Assembly (NCBI RefSeq): GCF_018614035.1
Contig: NZ_JAGGPA010000001.1
Span: 62,001 to 126,000, forward strand
From: Streptomyces sp. ISL-96
GTDB lineage: Bacteria; Actinomycetota; Actinomycetes; Streptomycetales; Streptomycetaceae
Direction of reading: 5' to 3'
Length of the DNA: 64,000 nucleotides
The notes beneath the pieces are model-generated. The model saw nothing but the letters and a program-made list of their open reading frames with translations. It made no database searches and had not been told where the DNA came from. Each line of letters starts with the position of its first letter. Position 1 is the stretch's first letter. The position numbers were made by a program, and so were the translations under genes. Positions 6,692-17,238 of the stretch are shown in pieces.

Positions 6692-7582
6692 GTGGAAGCC
6701 GCTGTCACGACGTGTTACCGCCACCCCAAGTACGAGACGTACGTGAGCTGCACGCGCTGCGAGCGCTTCATCTGTCCCGACTGCATGCGTGAGGCGGCCG
6801 TCGGACACCAGTGCCCCGAGTGCGTGAAGGAGGGCCACAAGTCGGTACGCCAGGCACGCACGGTCTTCGGCGGCACGGTCGCCGGGGCGGCGGCGCCCGT
6901 GGTCACGTACACGCTGATCGCGCTGAACGTCCTCGCCTACCTCGGCGAACTGGCGCGCCCCGACCTCGTCGACCGGTTCGGCATGATCGGGTGGGCGCCG
7001 ATGGGCCCGGAGGACGGGGGCTACCCCGTGCCGACCCTCGTCGGGGTGGCCGAGGGCGAGTGGTACCGGCTCTTCACGGGCGCCTTTCTCCACCTGCGCC
7101 CGACCGGGGGCAGCTTCGGGATCATGCACATCATGATGAACATGTTCTGCCTGTGGAACGTGGGCAGAACGGTCGAGGACCAGCTCGGCCGGGCGCGCTA
7201 CGCCGGCCTGTACCTGCTGTCCGCGCTCGGCGGTTCGGTGCTGGTCTACCTGATCGCGCCGCACACCCTCACCGTGGGCGCCTCGGGCGCGATCTTCGGC
7301 GTCTCGGCCTCATACTACGTGCTCTGCCGCCGCCTGGGCCGCGACATGCGGGCCGTCAACCGCTTCATGGCGGGGCTCATGATCTGGATGGTGGTCTCCG
7401 CCCTGTTCGCCTCCTGGCAGTCCCACTTGGGCGGCCTGCTCACCGGCGCCCTGGCCAGCCTGGCCCTGGCGTACGCACCACGCAAGCACCGCACCGCGAT
7501 CCAGGTGGCGGCGGGCGCGGGGATGCTGGTGCTGCTGATCGCGCTCGTACTGATGAAGACATCGGCGCTGACGGCGGGGTAG
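6692..7582 (+). CDS. Rhomboid family intramembrane serine protease with N-terminal zinc-binding segment
   Basis: 296 aa from GTG 6692, with AAGGAG 6-7 nt upstream. Residues 8-45 hold Cys/His pairs (C-x2-H, C-x2-C, C-x2-C, C-x2-C) like a B-box or zinc-ribbon. The rhomboid core follows with about six or seven membrane spans: HIMMNMFCLWNVGRTVED gives the L1/TM2 HxxxN-like motif, VGASGAIFG carries the catalytic Ser (GASG, near residue 196), and SWQSHLGGLLTG provides the catalytic His. Substrates are unknown. The gene ends convergently toward gltD. The combination of zinc segment and rhomboid is common in actinobacteria. Confidence 0.93.
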   Translation: MEAAVTTCYRHPKYETYVSCTRCERFICPDCMREAAVGHQCPECVKEGHKSVRQARTVFGGTVAGAAAPVVTYTLIALNVLAYLGELARPDLVDRFGMIGWAPMGPEDGGYPVPTLVGVAEGEWYRLFTGAFLHLRPTGGSFGIMHIMMNMFCLWNVGRTVEDQLGRARYAGLYLLSALGGSVLVYLIAPHTLTVGASGAIFGVSASYYVLCRRLGRDMRAVNRFMAGLMIWMVVSALFASWQSHLGGLLTGALASLALAYAPRKHRTAIQVAAGAGMLVLLIALVLMKTSALTAG

Positions 7583-7715
7583 CGGTGGGCATGCCGCCGT
7601 CGGCGCGGGCGTGTCATTCGGCCGCACCGTCGAGCCCCTCCGGCGTCCGTACGCGCACGCACCGCGGCGCCCACCCAATGTCCGGTCGGGGACAAGGCAG
7701 GCGCCGCGTTCAGTT

Positions 7716-7733
7716 CCGCACGCCGTTGTGCGG
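7716..7733. terminator. Weak hairpin between rhomboid gene and gltD
   Basis: CCGCAC (7716-7721) and GTGCGG (7728-7733) form a 6-bp stem around GCCGTT in the 171-bp convergent gap 7583-7753. There is no T tract, so this is only a candidate bidirectional terminator. Confidence 0.35.
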
Positions 7734-7753
7734 GACGTCTATGGGGGCGTACG

Positions 7754-9214
7754 TCAGACAGTCAACGCACGATCCGTCGGCTTCACCGGGGCCGGCAACT
7801 CGCTCGCCCCCGTCAGGAACCGGTCCACGCCACGAGCCGCCGACCGCCCTTCGGCGATCGCCCACACGATGAGCGACTGACCGCGCCCCGCGTCACCCGC
7901 GACGAAGACGCCGTCGACGTTCGTCGCGTACTCCGCGTCGCGCGCCACGTTGCCGCGCGCGTCGAGCTCCAGGCCGAACTGCTGGACCAGACCGTTCTCC
8001 TGGTCCGTCCCCGTGAAGCCCATCGCCAGCGTGACCAGCTGAGCGGGGATCTTCCGCTCGGTGCCGGGCTTCTGCGTGAGCTTACCGTCGACGAACTCCA
8101 CCTCGACGAGGTGCAGGAACTGGACGTTGCCGTCCTCGTCGCCCTCGAAGTGCGTCGTGGACACGGAGTAGACCCGCTCGCCGCCCTCCTCGTGCGCGGA
8201 GGTGACCTTGTAGAGCATCGGGAAGGTCGGCCAAGGCTGGTTGGCGTTACGCTCCTCGCCCGGCTTCGGCATGATCTCCAGCTGGGTGACGGACGCCGCG
8301 CCCTGCCGGTGGGCGGTGCCCACGCAGTCCGCGCCGGTGTCGCCGCCGCCGATGACCACGACGTGCTTGCCCTCGGCGGTGATCGGGGAGACCGTCAGGT
8401 CGCCCTCCTGCACCTTGTTCGCGAGCGGCAGGTACTCCATCGCGAAGTGGATGCCGTTCAGTTCGCGGCCCGGGACGGGCAGGTCGCGGGAGACCGTCGC
8501 ACCGGCGGCGATGACCACCGCGTCGTACCGGCGCCGCAGCTTCGCGGCGTCGATGTCGCGGCCGATCTCGACCTCCGTACGGAACTTGGTGCCCTCCGCG
8601 CGCATCTGCTCGATGCGCCGGTTGATGTGCACCTTCTCCATCTTGAACTCGGGGATGCCGTAGCGCAGCAGCCCGCCGATGCGGTCGGCGCGCTCGTACA
8701 CCGCGACCGTGTGACCGGCCCGCGTCAGCTGCTGGGCAGCGGCCAGGCCCGCAGGCCCCGAGCCGATGACAGCCACCGTCTTGCCCGACAGACGCTCGGG
8801 CGGCTGCGGCGTGACGTCACCATTGCCCCACGCCTTGTCGATGATCGAGACCTCGACGTTCTTGATGGTCACGGCCGGCTGGTTGATGCCGAGCACGCAC
8901 GCCGACTCGCACGGAGCCGGGCACAGCCGCCCGGTGAACTCCGGGAAGTTGTTCGTGGCGTGCAGCCGCTCGCTCGCGGCCGCCCAGTCCTCACGGTAGG
9001 CGTAGTCGTTCCACTCGGGAATCAGGTTCCCGAGCGGGCAGCCGTTGTGGCAGAACGGAATGCCGCAGTCCATGCAGCGCCCGGCCTGCTTGCTGATGAT
9101 CGGCAGCAGGGAGCCGGGAACGTAGACCTCGTTCCAGTCCTTGACGCGCTCACCGGCGGGACGGGTCTTGGCGACCTCGCGTCCGGTGGTCAGGAAGCCC
9201 TTGGGGTCAGCCAT
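7754..9214 (-). CDS. gltD: Glutamate synthase (NADPH) small subunit
   Basis: 486 aa. It feeds NADPH electrons to the large subunit for conversion of glutamine plus 2-oxoglutarate to two glutamates. The N-terminal cysteine-rich segment [20 protein letters not shown] (about residues 43-62) ligates [4Fe-4S] clusters; [16 protein letters not shown] (about 149-164) binds FAD, and [15 protein letters not shown] (about 285-300) binds NADPH. Length is normal. The ATG lies within the last codons of gltB (8-nt overlap), so the pair is translationally coupled and stoichiometric. Confidence 0.97.
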   Translation of the reverse strand: MADPKGFLTTGREVAKTRPAGERVKDWNEVYVPGSLLPIISKQAGRCMDCGIPFCHNGCPLGNLIPEWNDYAYREDWAAASERLHATNNFPEFTGRLCPAPCESACVLGINQPAVTIKNVEVSIIDKAWGNGDVTPQPPERLSGKTVAVIGSGPAGLAAAQQLTRAGHTVAVYERADRIGGLLRYGIPEFKMEKVHINRRIEQMRAEGTKFRTEVEIGRDIDAAKLRRRYDAVVIAAGATVSRDLPVPGRELNGIHFAMEYLPLANKVQEGDLTVSPITAEGKHVVVIGGGDTGADCVGTAHRQGAASVTQLEIMPKPGEERNANQPWPTFPMLYKVTSAHEEGGERVYSVSTTHFEGDEDGNVQFLHLVEVEFVDGKLTQKPGTERKIPAQLVTLAMGFTGTDQENGLVQQFGLELDARGNVARDAEYATNVDGVFVAGDAGRGQSLIVWAIAEGRSAARGVDRFLTGASELPAPVKPTDRALTV

Positions 9215-12200
9215 TGGTCGCCGCCTCCATCATCTTCTCGGTGGTCTCCTGCTCGGAGAGACCGGCGAGCTCAGCGGCGTCCTTGGCGGCGAGCACTGCC
9301 TTGTACGTGGACGGGATGATCTTGCTGAAGCGGGTCACCGCGGTGTCCCACTCGGCCAGCAGCTTTGAAGCGACCGTAGAACCGGTCTCCTCCTCATGGC
9401 GGCGCACCACATCGTGCAGCCACACCTGGTCGGTCTCGTCGAGTGCCTCGACCGCCCCGGCGTTGCCTGAGTTGACGTTGTCCGGGTCGAGGTCGATGAC
9501 GTACGCGACGCCGCCGGACATGCCGGCCGCGAAGTTACGCCCGGTCTCGCCCAGCACCACCGCGCGACCGCCGGTCATGTACTCGCAGCCGTGGTCGCCC
9601 ACGCCCTCCGAGACGACCGTGGCACCCGAGTTACGGACGCAGAAGCGCTCGCCCGTCCTGCCCCGCAGGAAGAGCTCGCCACTTGTGGCGCCGTACGCGA
9701 TCGTGTTGCCGGCGATCGTCGAGTACTCGGCGAGGTGGTCGGCGCCCCGGTCGGGACGGACAACAATCCGCCCACCCGAAAGCCCCTTGCCCACATAGTC
9801 GTTCGCGTCGCCTTCGAGCCGCAGCGTGACACCACGCGGCACGAACGCACCGAAGGACTGACCGGCGGACCCGGTGAAGGTGATGTCGATGGTGTCGTCG
9901 GGCAGACCCGCCCCGCCGAACTTCTTCGTCACCTCGTGACCGAGCATCGTGCCGACGGTCCGGTTGATGTTGCGGATCGCGACCTGCGCGCGCACCGGCC
10001 CGGCGGCCTCGGCGCTGTCCGCGGCCAGGGCGTCGGCGGCGAGCTTGATCAGCTCGTTGTCGAGCGCCTTCTCCAGCGCGTGGTCCTGGGTCGTGATCTG
10101 GTGACGGACCGCGCCCTCCGGCAGCTCGGGCACGTAGAAGAGCGGCTCCAGGTCGAGACCCTGCGCCTTCCAGTGATCGACGGCCGCGTCGGTGTTGAGG
10201 AGTTCGGCGTGGCCGACGGCCTCTTCGAGCGTACGGAAGCCGAGCTCGGCCAGCAGCTCGCGCACTTCCTCCGCGATGAACTGGAAGAAGTTGACGATGT
10301 ACTCGGCCTTGCCGGAGAACCGGTCCCGGAGAACCGGGTTCTGCGTGGCGATACCGACCGGGCACGTGTCGAGGTGGCAGACGCGCATCATGACGCAGCC
10401 GGACACGACGAGCGGCGCGGTCGCGAAACCGAACTCCTCGGCGCCGAGGAGCGCGGCGATGATGACGTCGCGGCCGGTCTTCAGCTGGCCGTCGGTCTGG
10501 ACGACGATGCGGTCGCGCAGCCCGTTGAGCAGCAGCGTCTGCTGGGTCTCGGCAAGCCCGAGCTCCCAGGGACCGCCCGCGTGCTTCAGCGAGGTGAGCG
10601 GCGAAGCACCCGTACCACCGTCATGGCCCGAGATCAGCACCACATCGGCGTGTGCCTTGGACACACCGGCCGCGACCGTGCCGACACCGACCTCCGACAC
10701 CAGCTTCACGTGGATGCGCGCGGCCGGGTTGGCGTTCTTGAGGTCGTGGATCAGCTGAGCCAGGTCCTCGATCGAGTAGATGTCGTGGTGCGGCGGCGGC
10801 GAGATGAGCCCCACACCCGGCGTCGAGTGCCGGGTCTTCGCGACCCACGGGTAGACCTTGTGGCCGGGCAGCTGACCGCCCTCGCCGGGCTTGGCGCCCT
10901 GCGCCATCTTGATCTGGATGTCGTCGGCGTTGACGAGGTATTCACTCGTCACACCGAAACGCCCCGAGGCGACCTGCTTGATGCTGGAGCGCCGCGCCGG
11001 GTCGTACAGCCGCTCGGCGTCCTCGCCGCCCTCACCGGTGTTGGACTTGCCGCCCAGCTGGTTCATGGCGATGGCAAGCGTCTCGTGCGCCTCCTGGGAG
11101 ATGGAGCCGTACGACATGGCGCCGGTGGAGAAGCGCTTGACGATTTCGGAAGCCGGCTCGACCTCATCGATCGAGATGGGCGTACGCCCCGACTTGAACC
11201 CGAAGAGCCCACGCAGCGTCATCAGCCGCTCGGACTGCTCGTTCACGCGGTCCGTGTACTGCTTGAAGATGTCGTACCGGCGGTTGCGCGTGGCGTGCTG
11301 GAGGCGGAAGACCGTCTCCGGGTCGAACAGGTGCGGCTCGCCCTCGCGCCGCCACTGGTACTCGCCGCCGATCTCCAGCGCGCGGTGCGTGGCGGCGATG
11401 CCGGAGGCCGGGTAGGCCTTGGCGTGCCGGGCGGCGACTTCCTTGGCGACGACATCGAGACCGGCGCCGCCGATCTTGGTCGCCGTACCGTTGAAGTACT
11501 TCTCGACGAAGGCCTCGTCCAGACCGACAGCCTCGAAGACCTGCGCGCCCCGGTAGGAGGCGACGGTCGAGATGCCCATCTTGGACATGACCTTCAGGAC
11601 GCCCTTGCCGAGCGCGTAGATCAGATTCCGGATGGCCTGCTCGGGCTCGGCGCCCTCGATGAACGTGCCCGCGCGGACCAGGTCCTCGACGGACTCCATG
11701 GCCAGGTACGGGTTGACGGCGGCCGCACCGAAACCGATCAGCAGCGCGACGTGGTGCACCTCGCGCACATCGCCGGCCTCGACGAGCAGCCCCACCTGGG
11801 TGCGCTGCTTCGTACGGATCAGGTGATGGTGCACGGCGGAAGTGAGCAGCAGCGACGGGATCGGCGCGTGCTCGGCGTCCGAGTGCCGGTCGGAGAGCAC
11901 GATCAGGCGGGCGCCGGCCTCGATGGCGGCGTCGGCCTCGGTGCAGATCTGCTCGATACGGGCGGCCAGCGCGTCGGCGCCGCCGCTGACGCGGTAGAGG
12001 CCGGAGAGCGTGGCGGTCGTCAGGCCCGGCATGTCGCCGTCGGCGTTGATGTGTATGAGCTTGGCCAGCTCGTCGTTGTCGATCACCGGGAACGGCAGCG
12101 TGACATTGCGGCAGGTCGCGGCGGTCGGCTCCAGGATGTTGCCCTGGGGGCCGAGCGTGGAGCGCAGCGAGGTGACGAGCTCCTCGCGGATGGCGTCCAG

Positions 12201-13766
12201 CGGCGGGTTCGTGACCTGCGCGAAGAGCTGCGTGAAGTAGTCGAAGAGCAGCCGCGGCCGCTCGGACAGCGCGGCGATGGGCGAGTCCGTACCCATGGAG
12301 CCGAGCGGTTCGCCACCCGTACGAGCCATCGGCGCGAGGATGACGCGCAGCTCTTCCTCGGTGTACCCGAAGGTCTGCTGCCTGCGCGTGACCGACGCGT
12401 GCGTGTGCACGATGTGCTCGCGCTCGGGCAGGTCCTCCAGCTCGATCTCGCCGGCTTCCAGCCACTCCTGGTACGGAGCCTCGGCGGCGAGGCCGGCCTT
12501 GATCTCGTCGTCCTCGATGATCCGGTGCTCGGCGGTGTCGACGAGGAACATCTTGCCGGGCTGCAGCCGTCCCTTACGGACCACCTTCGCCGGGTCGATG
12601 TCCAGCACGCCCACCTCGGACGACAGCACGACAAGCCCGTCGTCGGTCACCCAGTAGCGACCGGGACGCAGACCGTTGCGGTCGAGTACGGCGCCGACCT
12701 GGGTGCCGTCGGTGAAGGTGACGCACGCCGGGCCGTCCCAGGGCTCCATCATCGTGGCGTGGTACTGGTAGAAGGCCCGCCGGGCCGGGTCCATCGAGTC
12801 GTGGTTCTCCCACGCCTCGGGGACCATCATCAGCACGGCGTGCGGCAGCGAGCGCCCGCCCAGGTGCAGCAGTTCCAGAACCTCGTCGAAGGACGCGGAG
12901 TCGGAGGCGTCGGGCGTACAGACGGGGAAGATCCGCTCCAGCTTGTCCGCGCCGAACAGGTCGGACGCGAGCTGGGACTCGCGGGCCTTCATCCAGTTCC
13001 GGTTGCCCTTGACCGTGTTGATCTCGCCGTTGTGCGCGACGAAGCGGTACGGGTGGGCCAGCGGCCAGCTCGGGAAGGTGTTCGTCGAGAAGCGCGAGTG
13101 AACGAGCGCGACAGTCGTCGCGAAGCGCCGGTCGGACAGGTCCGGGAAGAACGGCTCCAGCTGCCCGGTGGTGAGCATGCCCTTGTACACAATCGTCCGG
13201 GCGGAGAGCGAGGGGAAGTACACCCCGGCCTCACGCTCGGCGCGCTTGCGCAGCACGAAGGCCTTGCGGTCGAGCTCAAGCCCCGTCGACGTACCGTCCG
13301 CCACAAAGAGCTGGCCGAAGGCGGGCATGGTGGCGCGGGCGCCGTTGCCGAGCAGTTCCGGAGTGACGGGAACCTCACGCCATCCCAGTACGTCGAGACC
13401 TTCCTCGGCCGCGATCGTCTCGATCTCGGAGACGGCCTGTGCGGAGCCGTCTGCGGGAAGGAAACCAATGCCGACGGCGTACGCCCCGGCCTCGGGGAGT
13501 TCGAATTCGGTGACCTCGCGCAGGAACGCGTCGGGAACCTGGAGCAGGATTCCGGCGCCATCGCCGGAGTCGGGCTCGGATCCTGTGGCACCGCGGTGTT
13601 CGAGATTGCGCAGTACGGTCAGCGCCTGCTCGACCAGCTCATGGCTGGCCACACCGGTAAGGGTGGCCACAAAGCCGACGCCACAGGCGTCGTGCTCATT
13701 ACGGGGGTCGTACATCCCCTGCTGGGCGGGGCGACCGTCCATGGGCGACCAGGCGTCGGAACGCAT
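9207..13766 (-). CDS. gltB: Glutamate synthase large subunit
   Basis: 1519 aa from ATG 13766; GGGAG five nt upstream favours this over the GTG at 13772. After a short propeptide the class II amidotransferase domain begins with the nucleophilic Cys in [14 protein letters not shown]. The central and FMN synthase domains follow (about 430-1200), with [10 protein letters not shown], the [11 protein letters not shown] flavin site and the [3Fe-4S] segment [20 protein letters not shown]. The C-terminal beta-helix has repeated GxGxxGG-type motifs ([19 protein letters not shown]). It acts with GltD in ammonia assimilation. A GlnR-like site lies 64 bp upstream. Confidence 0.97.
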   Translation of the reverse strand: MRSDAWSPMDGRPAQQGMYDPRNEHDACGVGFVATLTGVASHELVEQALTVLRNLEHRGATGSEPDSGDGAGILLQVPDAFLREVTEFELPEAGAYAVGIGFLPADGSAQAVSEIETIAAEEGLDVLGWREVPVTPELLGNGARATMPAFGQLFVADGTSTGLELDRKAFVLRKRAEREAGVYFPSLSARTIVYKGMLTTGQLEPFFPDLSDRRFATTVALVHSRFSTNTFPSWPLAHPYRFVAHNGEINTVKGNRNWMKARESQLASDLFGADKLERIFPVCTPDASDSASFDEVLELLHLGGRSLPHAVLMMVPEAWENHDSMDPARRAFYQYHATMMEPWDGPACVTFTDGTQVGAVLDRNGLRPGRYWVTDDGLVVLSSEVGVLDIDPAKVVRKGRLQPGKMFLVDTAEHRIIEDDEIKAGLAAEAPYQEWLEAGEIELEDLPEREHIVHTHASVTRRQQTFGYTEEELRVILAPMARTGGEPLGSMGTDSPIAALSERPRLLFDYFTQLFAQVTNPPLDAIREELVTSLRSTLGPQGNILEPTAATCRNVTLPFPVIDNDELAKLIHINADGDMPGLTTATLSGLYRVSGGADALAARIEQICTEADAAIEAGARLIVLSDRHSDAEHAPIPSLLLTSAVHHHLIRTKQRTQVGLLVEAGDVREVHHVALLIGFGAAAVNPYLAMESVEDLVRAGTFIEGAEPEQAIRNLIYALGKGVLKVMSKMGISTVASYRGAQVFEAVGLDEAFVEKYFNGTATKIGGAGLDVVAKEVAARHAKAYPASGIAATHRALEIGGEYQWRREGEPHLFDPETVFRLQHATRNRRYDIFKQYTDRVNEQSERLMTLRGLFGFKSGRTPISIDEVEPASEIVKRFSTGAMSYGSISQEAHETLAIAMNQLGGKSNTGEGGEDAERLYDPARRSSIKQVASGRFGVTSEYLVNADDIQIKMAQGAKPGEGGQLPGHKVYPWVAKTRHSTPGVGLISPPPHHDIYSIEDLAQLIHDLKNANPAARIHVKLVSEVGVGTVAAGVSKAHADVVLISGHDGGTGASPLTSLKHAGGPWELGLAETQQTLLLNGLRDRIVVQTDGQLKTGRDVIIAALLGAEEFGFATAPLVVSGCVMMRVCHLDTCPVGIATQNPVLRDRFSGKAEYIVNFFQFIAEEVRELLAELGFRTLEEAVGHAELLNTDAAVDHWKAQGLDLEPLFYVPELPEGAVRHQITTQDHALEKALDNELIKLAADALAADSAEAAGPVRAQVAIRNINRTVGTMLGHEVTKKFGGAGLPDDTIDITFTGSAGQSFGAFVPRGVTLRLEGDANDYVGKGLSGGRIVVRPDRGADHLAEYSTIAGNTIAYGATSGELFLRGRTGERFCVRNSGATVVSEGVGDHGCEYMTGGRAVVLGETGRNFAAGMSGGVAYVIDLDPDNVNSGNAGAVEALDETDQVWLHDVVRRHEEETGSTVASKLLAEWDTAVTRFSKIIPSTYKAVLAAKDAAELAGLSEQETTEKMMEAATNG

Positions 13767-13829
13767 TGGCACTCCCGTCGTCGTCGTGGCATATGCAACT
13801 ACCGAGGGACGACGTTGGCCCTCCGCGAA

Positions 13830-13845
13830 ATTTCGTGCAGGTTAC
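13830..13845 (-). promoter_or_regulatory. GlnR-like box upstream of gltB
   Basis: On the minus strand, toward gltB, the sequence is GTAAC-CTGCAC-GAAAT, matching the actinobacterial GlnR half-unit gTnAC-n6-GaAAc at 9 of the 10 positions if the last base is relaxed. Only one such unit is seen; strong sites usually have two in tandem. It lies 64-79 bp upstream of the gltB ATG, a suitable position for nitrogen control. The remainder of 13767-14058 shows no gene. Confidence 0.5.
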
Positions 13846-14058
13846 ATGATGGCTGGCTTCTCGCGAGGTGGATAGCTCATTCCAGCATGCGGACACCGCG
13901 CATAGCGGTGCAGGTGGTTCACGGGCGGACAGAGCGACACCCGTCGGGTGATCACAGCGCAGGCGTCATTGCCTGCGGTGTCGTGGGCTCTTGCCCGGTC
14001 ATTGCGAAGATGAAACCACCGAGTAACAGAGTACTTATGTGGAGCTCCGCATAGGGTC

Positions 14059-14790
14059 TCACCCTACGGCGGTCCCGAACAGAGCGCCGAGGGCGTACGT
14101 CACACCGGCCGCGGCCCCGCCCAGCGCCAGCTGCCTGACTCCGCTGAACCACCAGGAGCGGGCCGTCACCTTCGCCACCAGCGCCCCGCAGGCGAAGAGC
14201 CCGACCAGCGCCAGCAGCACCGCGGGCCACATCGTCGAGGCCCCGAGCAGGTATGGCAGTACGGGCAGCAAAGCACCCAGAGCGAACGCCCCGAACGACG
14301 ATACGGCGGCGACCAGGGGTGAGGGAAGGTCTCCCGGGTCGATGCCGAGCTCCTCACGGGCATGGATCTCCAGCGCCTGCTCGGGATCCCGGGACAGCTG
14401 CGTGGCAACCTCACGCGCCAGCCCCGCCTCGACTCCCCGCGACTCGTACAGCGCGGCGAGCTCCTCCAGCTCGTCCTTGGGATGCTTGCGCAACTCGCGC
14501 CGCTCCACGTCGAGTTCGGCCTCTACCAGCTCGCGCTGCGAGGCCACGGAGGTGTATTCACCCGCCGCCATGGAGAAGGCGCCGGCGGCAAGCCCCGCGA
14601 GCCCGGTGATGACGATCGTCTGCTGCCCAACCGACCCACCGGCCACCCCGGTCATCAGCGCCAGATTCGACACCAGACCGTCCATGGCCCCGAAGACCGC
14701 CGGGCGCAGCCAGCCCCCATTCACGTCGCGGTGCGTGTGGTTGTCGCGGTGCGCCTCGTGGAGCGTCGCCTCGGTCTCAATGATGGCCAT
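14059..14790 (-). CDS. VIT1/CCC1 family transporter
   Basis: 243 aa from ATG 14790. The N-terminal LRPAVFGAMDGLVSNLALMTG (TM1, about residues 28-48) is the family signature, followed by a second span ending in AAGEYTSVASQRELVEAE. A charged cytoplasmic helical insert of about 80 residues (the metal-binding domain region of VIT1) separates TM2 from three C-terminal spans (SSFGAFALGALLPVLPYLLG onward). The family moves Fe2+ or Mn2+ into stores or out of the cytoplasm. It is divergent from the ADP-ribosylglycohydrolase operon and converges on nothing; the gltB promoter region follows its stop. Confidence 0.92.
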   Translation of the reverse strand: MAIIETEATLHEAHRDNHTHRDVNGGWLRPAVFGAMDGLVSNLALMTGVAGGSVGQQTIVITGLAGLAAGAFSMAAGEYTSVASQRELVEAELDVERRELRKHPKDELEELAALYESRGVEAGLAREVATQLSRDPEQALEIHAREELGIDPGDLPSPLVAAVSSFGAFALGALLPVLPYLLGASTMWPAVLLALVGLFACGALVAKVTARSWWFSGVRQLALGGAAAGVTYALGALFGTAVG

Positions 14791-15009
14791 GTCGCCAGTT
14801 CCCCTCTCCCCGGAGGCGGGGCCGTCCGCGGCCCCTCCACCCCCTCAACATCATCGAAAGTACGCACGATTCAAGGCGCCCGCCAGCAAGGCAGGCCGTA
14901 CTTACTCGCAGCTCAGACCCCACGCCGACCGGGTGACGCTGACGTTTCGGAGCCTTCGCCGGGCCCTCGCGTGGCACAGATCCAGGAACGAGCCCTGGGA
15001 GTTGATTGC

Positions 15010-16062
15010 ATGCGACCCCGCACCGGTCACGGCCGCGCGCTTCAGGCGCTGCGCGAACTTCACGGCGTTCGCGCGCTCCGCGACAGGGGACGCGGCGCCC
15101 TGCTCGGCCTGGCGGTGGGCGACGCGCTCGGAGCGCCGGCGGAGAACATGAAGCCGTCCGAGATCCGCCGCCGTTGGGGCCGCATCGAGGGCTTCGTGTC
15201 CGGCGATCCCGCCGGTACGGACGACACGGAGTACGCCATTTTCTCCGGCCTCCTCCTGGCCCGCCACGGCTCGGCGCTCACCGTGGCCCACGTCGAGAAC
15301 GCCTGGCACCTGTGGATCGCCGACCTGGACGAGGGACCGTTCCGCGGCGCGGGCTTCAGCGAACGCGGAACGCTGGAGAACCTCCGCCGGGGCCTGGCCG
15401 CCCCCATCTCCGCCCAGCACCGCCACGCGTGGAGCGACGGCCTGGCGATGCGCGCCGCCCCGTTCGGCGTCTTCGCGGCGGGCCGCCCGGCGGAGGCGGC
15501 GCGGCTGGTGGCGATCGACGGCTGCGTGAGCCACGAGGGCGAGGGCATCTACGGCGGCCAGGCGGTGGCGGCGGGCGTGGCGGCGGCCATGACGGGCGGC
15601 ACCCCCTCCGCGATCACCGCGGCCGCTCTCTCCGTCATCCCGTCCGACTCCTGGACGGCGCGCTCCCTGCGCCGAGCGGTGGCGGCGGCCCCGGACGGCG
15701 AACGGGCGGTGCGCTCGGCGGTGGTGATCGGCGGCTACCCCTGGACGGACCTGGCCCCGGAGGCGGTGGGCCTGGCCTTCGGCGCGTTCGCGGCGTCCCG
15801 CGGCGACTTCGCCGGCTCAGTCCTGACGGCGGTCAACATGGGCCGCGACGCGGACACCACGGCGGCGGTGGCGGGCGCCCTGGCCGGCGCGATGTGCGGC
15901 GCGGGGGCGATCCCCCCGGCGTGGTCCTCTGCCATCACCCCGGCCAGAGGCAGCTGCCTCCCCTCCATGCGAAACCACCACGTACTGGACGTGGCAGACC
16001 TCCTCACCCCGGACGACGACCCCCCGCACGCCACCCCCCACACTCCCCGGGCAGCGCGATGA
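15010..16062 (+). CDS. ADP-ribosylglycohydrolase family protein (copy 1 of 4)
   Basis: 350 aa from ATG 15010, with GGGAG 8 nt upstream. All-helical DraG/ARH fold: LLGLAVGDALGAPAE (near 30-44), the first metal cluster GTDDTEYAIFSG (near 70-81), and the second cluster NMGRDADTTAAVAGALAG (near 278-295), supplying the Asp-x-Asp-Thr Mg2+ ligands. All expected ligands are present, so it should hydrolyse an N-glycosidic bond to ADP-ribose or a related nucleoside. It heads a six-gene operon; its TGA overlaps the next ATG (ATGA). The 219-bp gap 14791-15009 is the likely promoter region; it holds a spaced AAGTACG/CGTACTT inverted repeat (14858, 14897). Confidence 0.92.
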   Translation: MRPRTGHGRALQALRELHGVRALRDRGRGALLGLAVGDALGAPAENMKPSEIRRRWGRIEGFVSGDPAGTDDTEYAIFSGLLLARHGSALTVAHVENAWHLWIADLDEGPFRGAGFSERGTLENLRRGLAAPISAQHRHAWSDGLAMRAAPFGVFAAGRPAEAARLVAIDGCVSHEGEGIYGGQAVAAGVAAAMTGGTPSAITAAALSVIPSDSWTARSLRRAVAAAPDGERAVRSAVVIGGYPWTDLAPEAVGLAFGAFAASRGDFAGSVLTAVNMGRDADTTAAVAGALAGAMCGAGAIPPAWSSAITPARGSCLPSMRNHHVLDVADLLTPDDDPPHATPHTPRAAR

Positions 16063-17231
16063 CCCCCTACAACCCCCCACAAACCACCCCGGAGACCACC
16101 CTCACCACGGACCCGCGCGAAGCGCCGGGCACCGGGGGCGCGGCCGGCCCGCGCCGGATCGAAGGTCTGCTGCTCGGCCTCGCCGCGGGCGACGCCGCCG
16201 GCTGGCCCGCCGCCCGCCACCGCGCCGCCCGCATGCCGGACTGGACCCGCCGCCTCACCCGCGAACTCGACACCTTCGCCGAGCAGAACGCCACCACCAC
16301 CCTCCCCGTCCCCATCGCCCTGAACCAGCCCCCCGAACCCCTGCGCCTCGGCCCCTCCGACGATGCCGAGTGGGCCGCTTTCACCGCCGGTACGATCCTC
16401 GCCGCCACCCCCGGCAAGATCCGCGCCGCGGTCGACCGCGCCTGGACCGCCCTCGCCGCCGAGGTCGCCGCCGCGGCCGACCGCGCCCCCGAGGTCGAGT
16501 CCGCCGTACTCCCCCTGCGCGCCCGGATCTCCGTACGCGCCGGTCTCGGCAACCTCGCCACCGGCCTGCGCCCGCCCGCGACCGGCCACGACAATCCGCA
16601 CTACTTCGACGACGCCGCCTGCATCCGCGCCGCCGTCCTGGCCACCGCCCACCCCGGCGACCCGATCGCCGCCGCCGAGCTGGCCGAGTTCGACGCCCGC
16701 TACACCCAGGACGGCGACGGCGTCCACGGCGCCCGCGCCATGGCAGCGGCGATCGCCGCGGCCCTCGGCGGCGCCAGCATCGACCAAGCCGTGCACGCCG
16801 CCCTCGCCCAGCTCCCCGAAGCCACCGAAATCGGCCGCAACGCGGCCCACGCCGTCCACCTCGCCACAACCTCCAACGCCGGAGCATTCGCCCTGGTCCC
16901 CACCCTCGAACACCAGATCGTCGACCACGTCTACAGCTACGGCATCGCCGCCGCCGAAACCGTCCCCGTGGCCCTGGCCCTCGCCACCGCCGCCCGCGGC
17001 CGCGTGACCGAGGCCGTACCCGCCGCCGCCTGCCTGTCCCGAGTGGCCGACTCCGCCCCCGCCCTCGCCGGCGCACTGACCGGCGCCCTGTGCGGCGGCG
17101 ACGCCCTACCCCCCGGCTGGCGCGACACCTGTCGCACCCTCGTCGGCTGCGCCCTCCCCCGTCTGGCCGGCACAGACCTGGTGGAACTGGCCGGAAAACT
17201 CACCACACACCTCCACCCCACGAAGGGCTGA
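16059..17231 (+). CDS. ADP-ribosylglycohydrolase family protein with degraded metal site (copy 2 of 4)
   Basis: 390 aa, ATG overlapping the previous stop by 4 nt. The fold is recognisable from EGLLLGLAAGDAAGWPAARH (about 31-50) and the C-terminal ALTGALCGGDALPPGW. The first metal motif is SDDAEW instead of TDDT. The second reads SRVADSAPALAGAL where active homologues have GRDADTTAAVAGAL, so the first Asp is Val and the Thr after the second Asp is Ser/Ala-shifted. Two-metal catalysis is therefore doubtful; it may be a binding or structural subunit. There is a proline- and threonine-rich 30-residue N-terminus. The operon context argues it is retained, not decaying, since the frame is intact. 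Confidence 0.85.
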   Translation: MTPYNPPQTTPETTLTTDPREAPGTGGAAGPRRIEGLLLGLAAGDAAGWPAARHRAARMPDWTRRLTRELDTFAEQNATTTLPVPIALNQPPEPLRLGPSDDAEWAAFTAGTILAATPGKIRAAVDRAWTALAAEVAAAADRAPEVESAVLPLRARISVRAGLGNLATGLRPPATGHDNPHYFDDAACIRAAVLATAHPGDPIAAAELAEFDARYTQDGDGVHGARAMAAAIAAALGGASIDQAVHAALAQLPEATEIGRNAAHAVHLATTSNAGAFALVPTLEHQIVDHVYSYGIAAAETVPVALALATAARGRVTEAVPAAACLSRVADSAPALAGALTGALCGGDALPPGWRDTCRTLVGCALPRLAGTDLVELAGKLTTHLHPTKG

Positions 17232-17238
17232 CCGAACC

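Noticed and set aside
6352..6708. 118-codon minus-strand frame
   Set aside because: Ala/Arg/Ser-rich shadow with no ribosome site; the same DNA holds SDR remnants on the other strand.
9591..14054. A 1487-codon open frame on the plus strand across gltB
   Set aside because: It is the antisense shadow of gltB in high-GC DNA; the product is Arg/Val/Asp-rich with no family resemblance, while gltB on the other strand has every expected motif.
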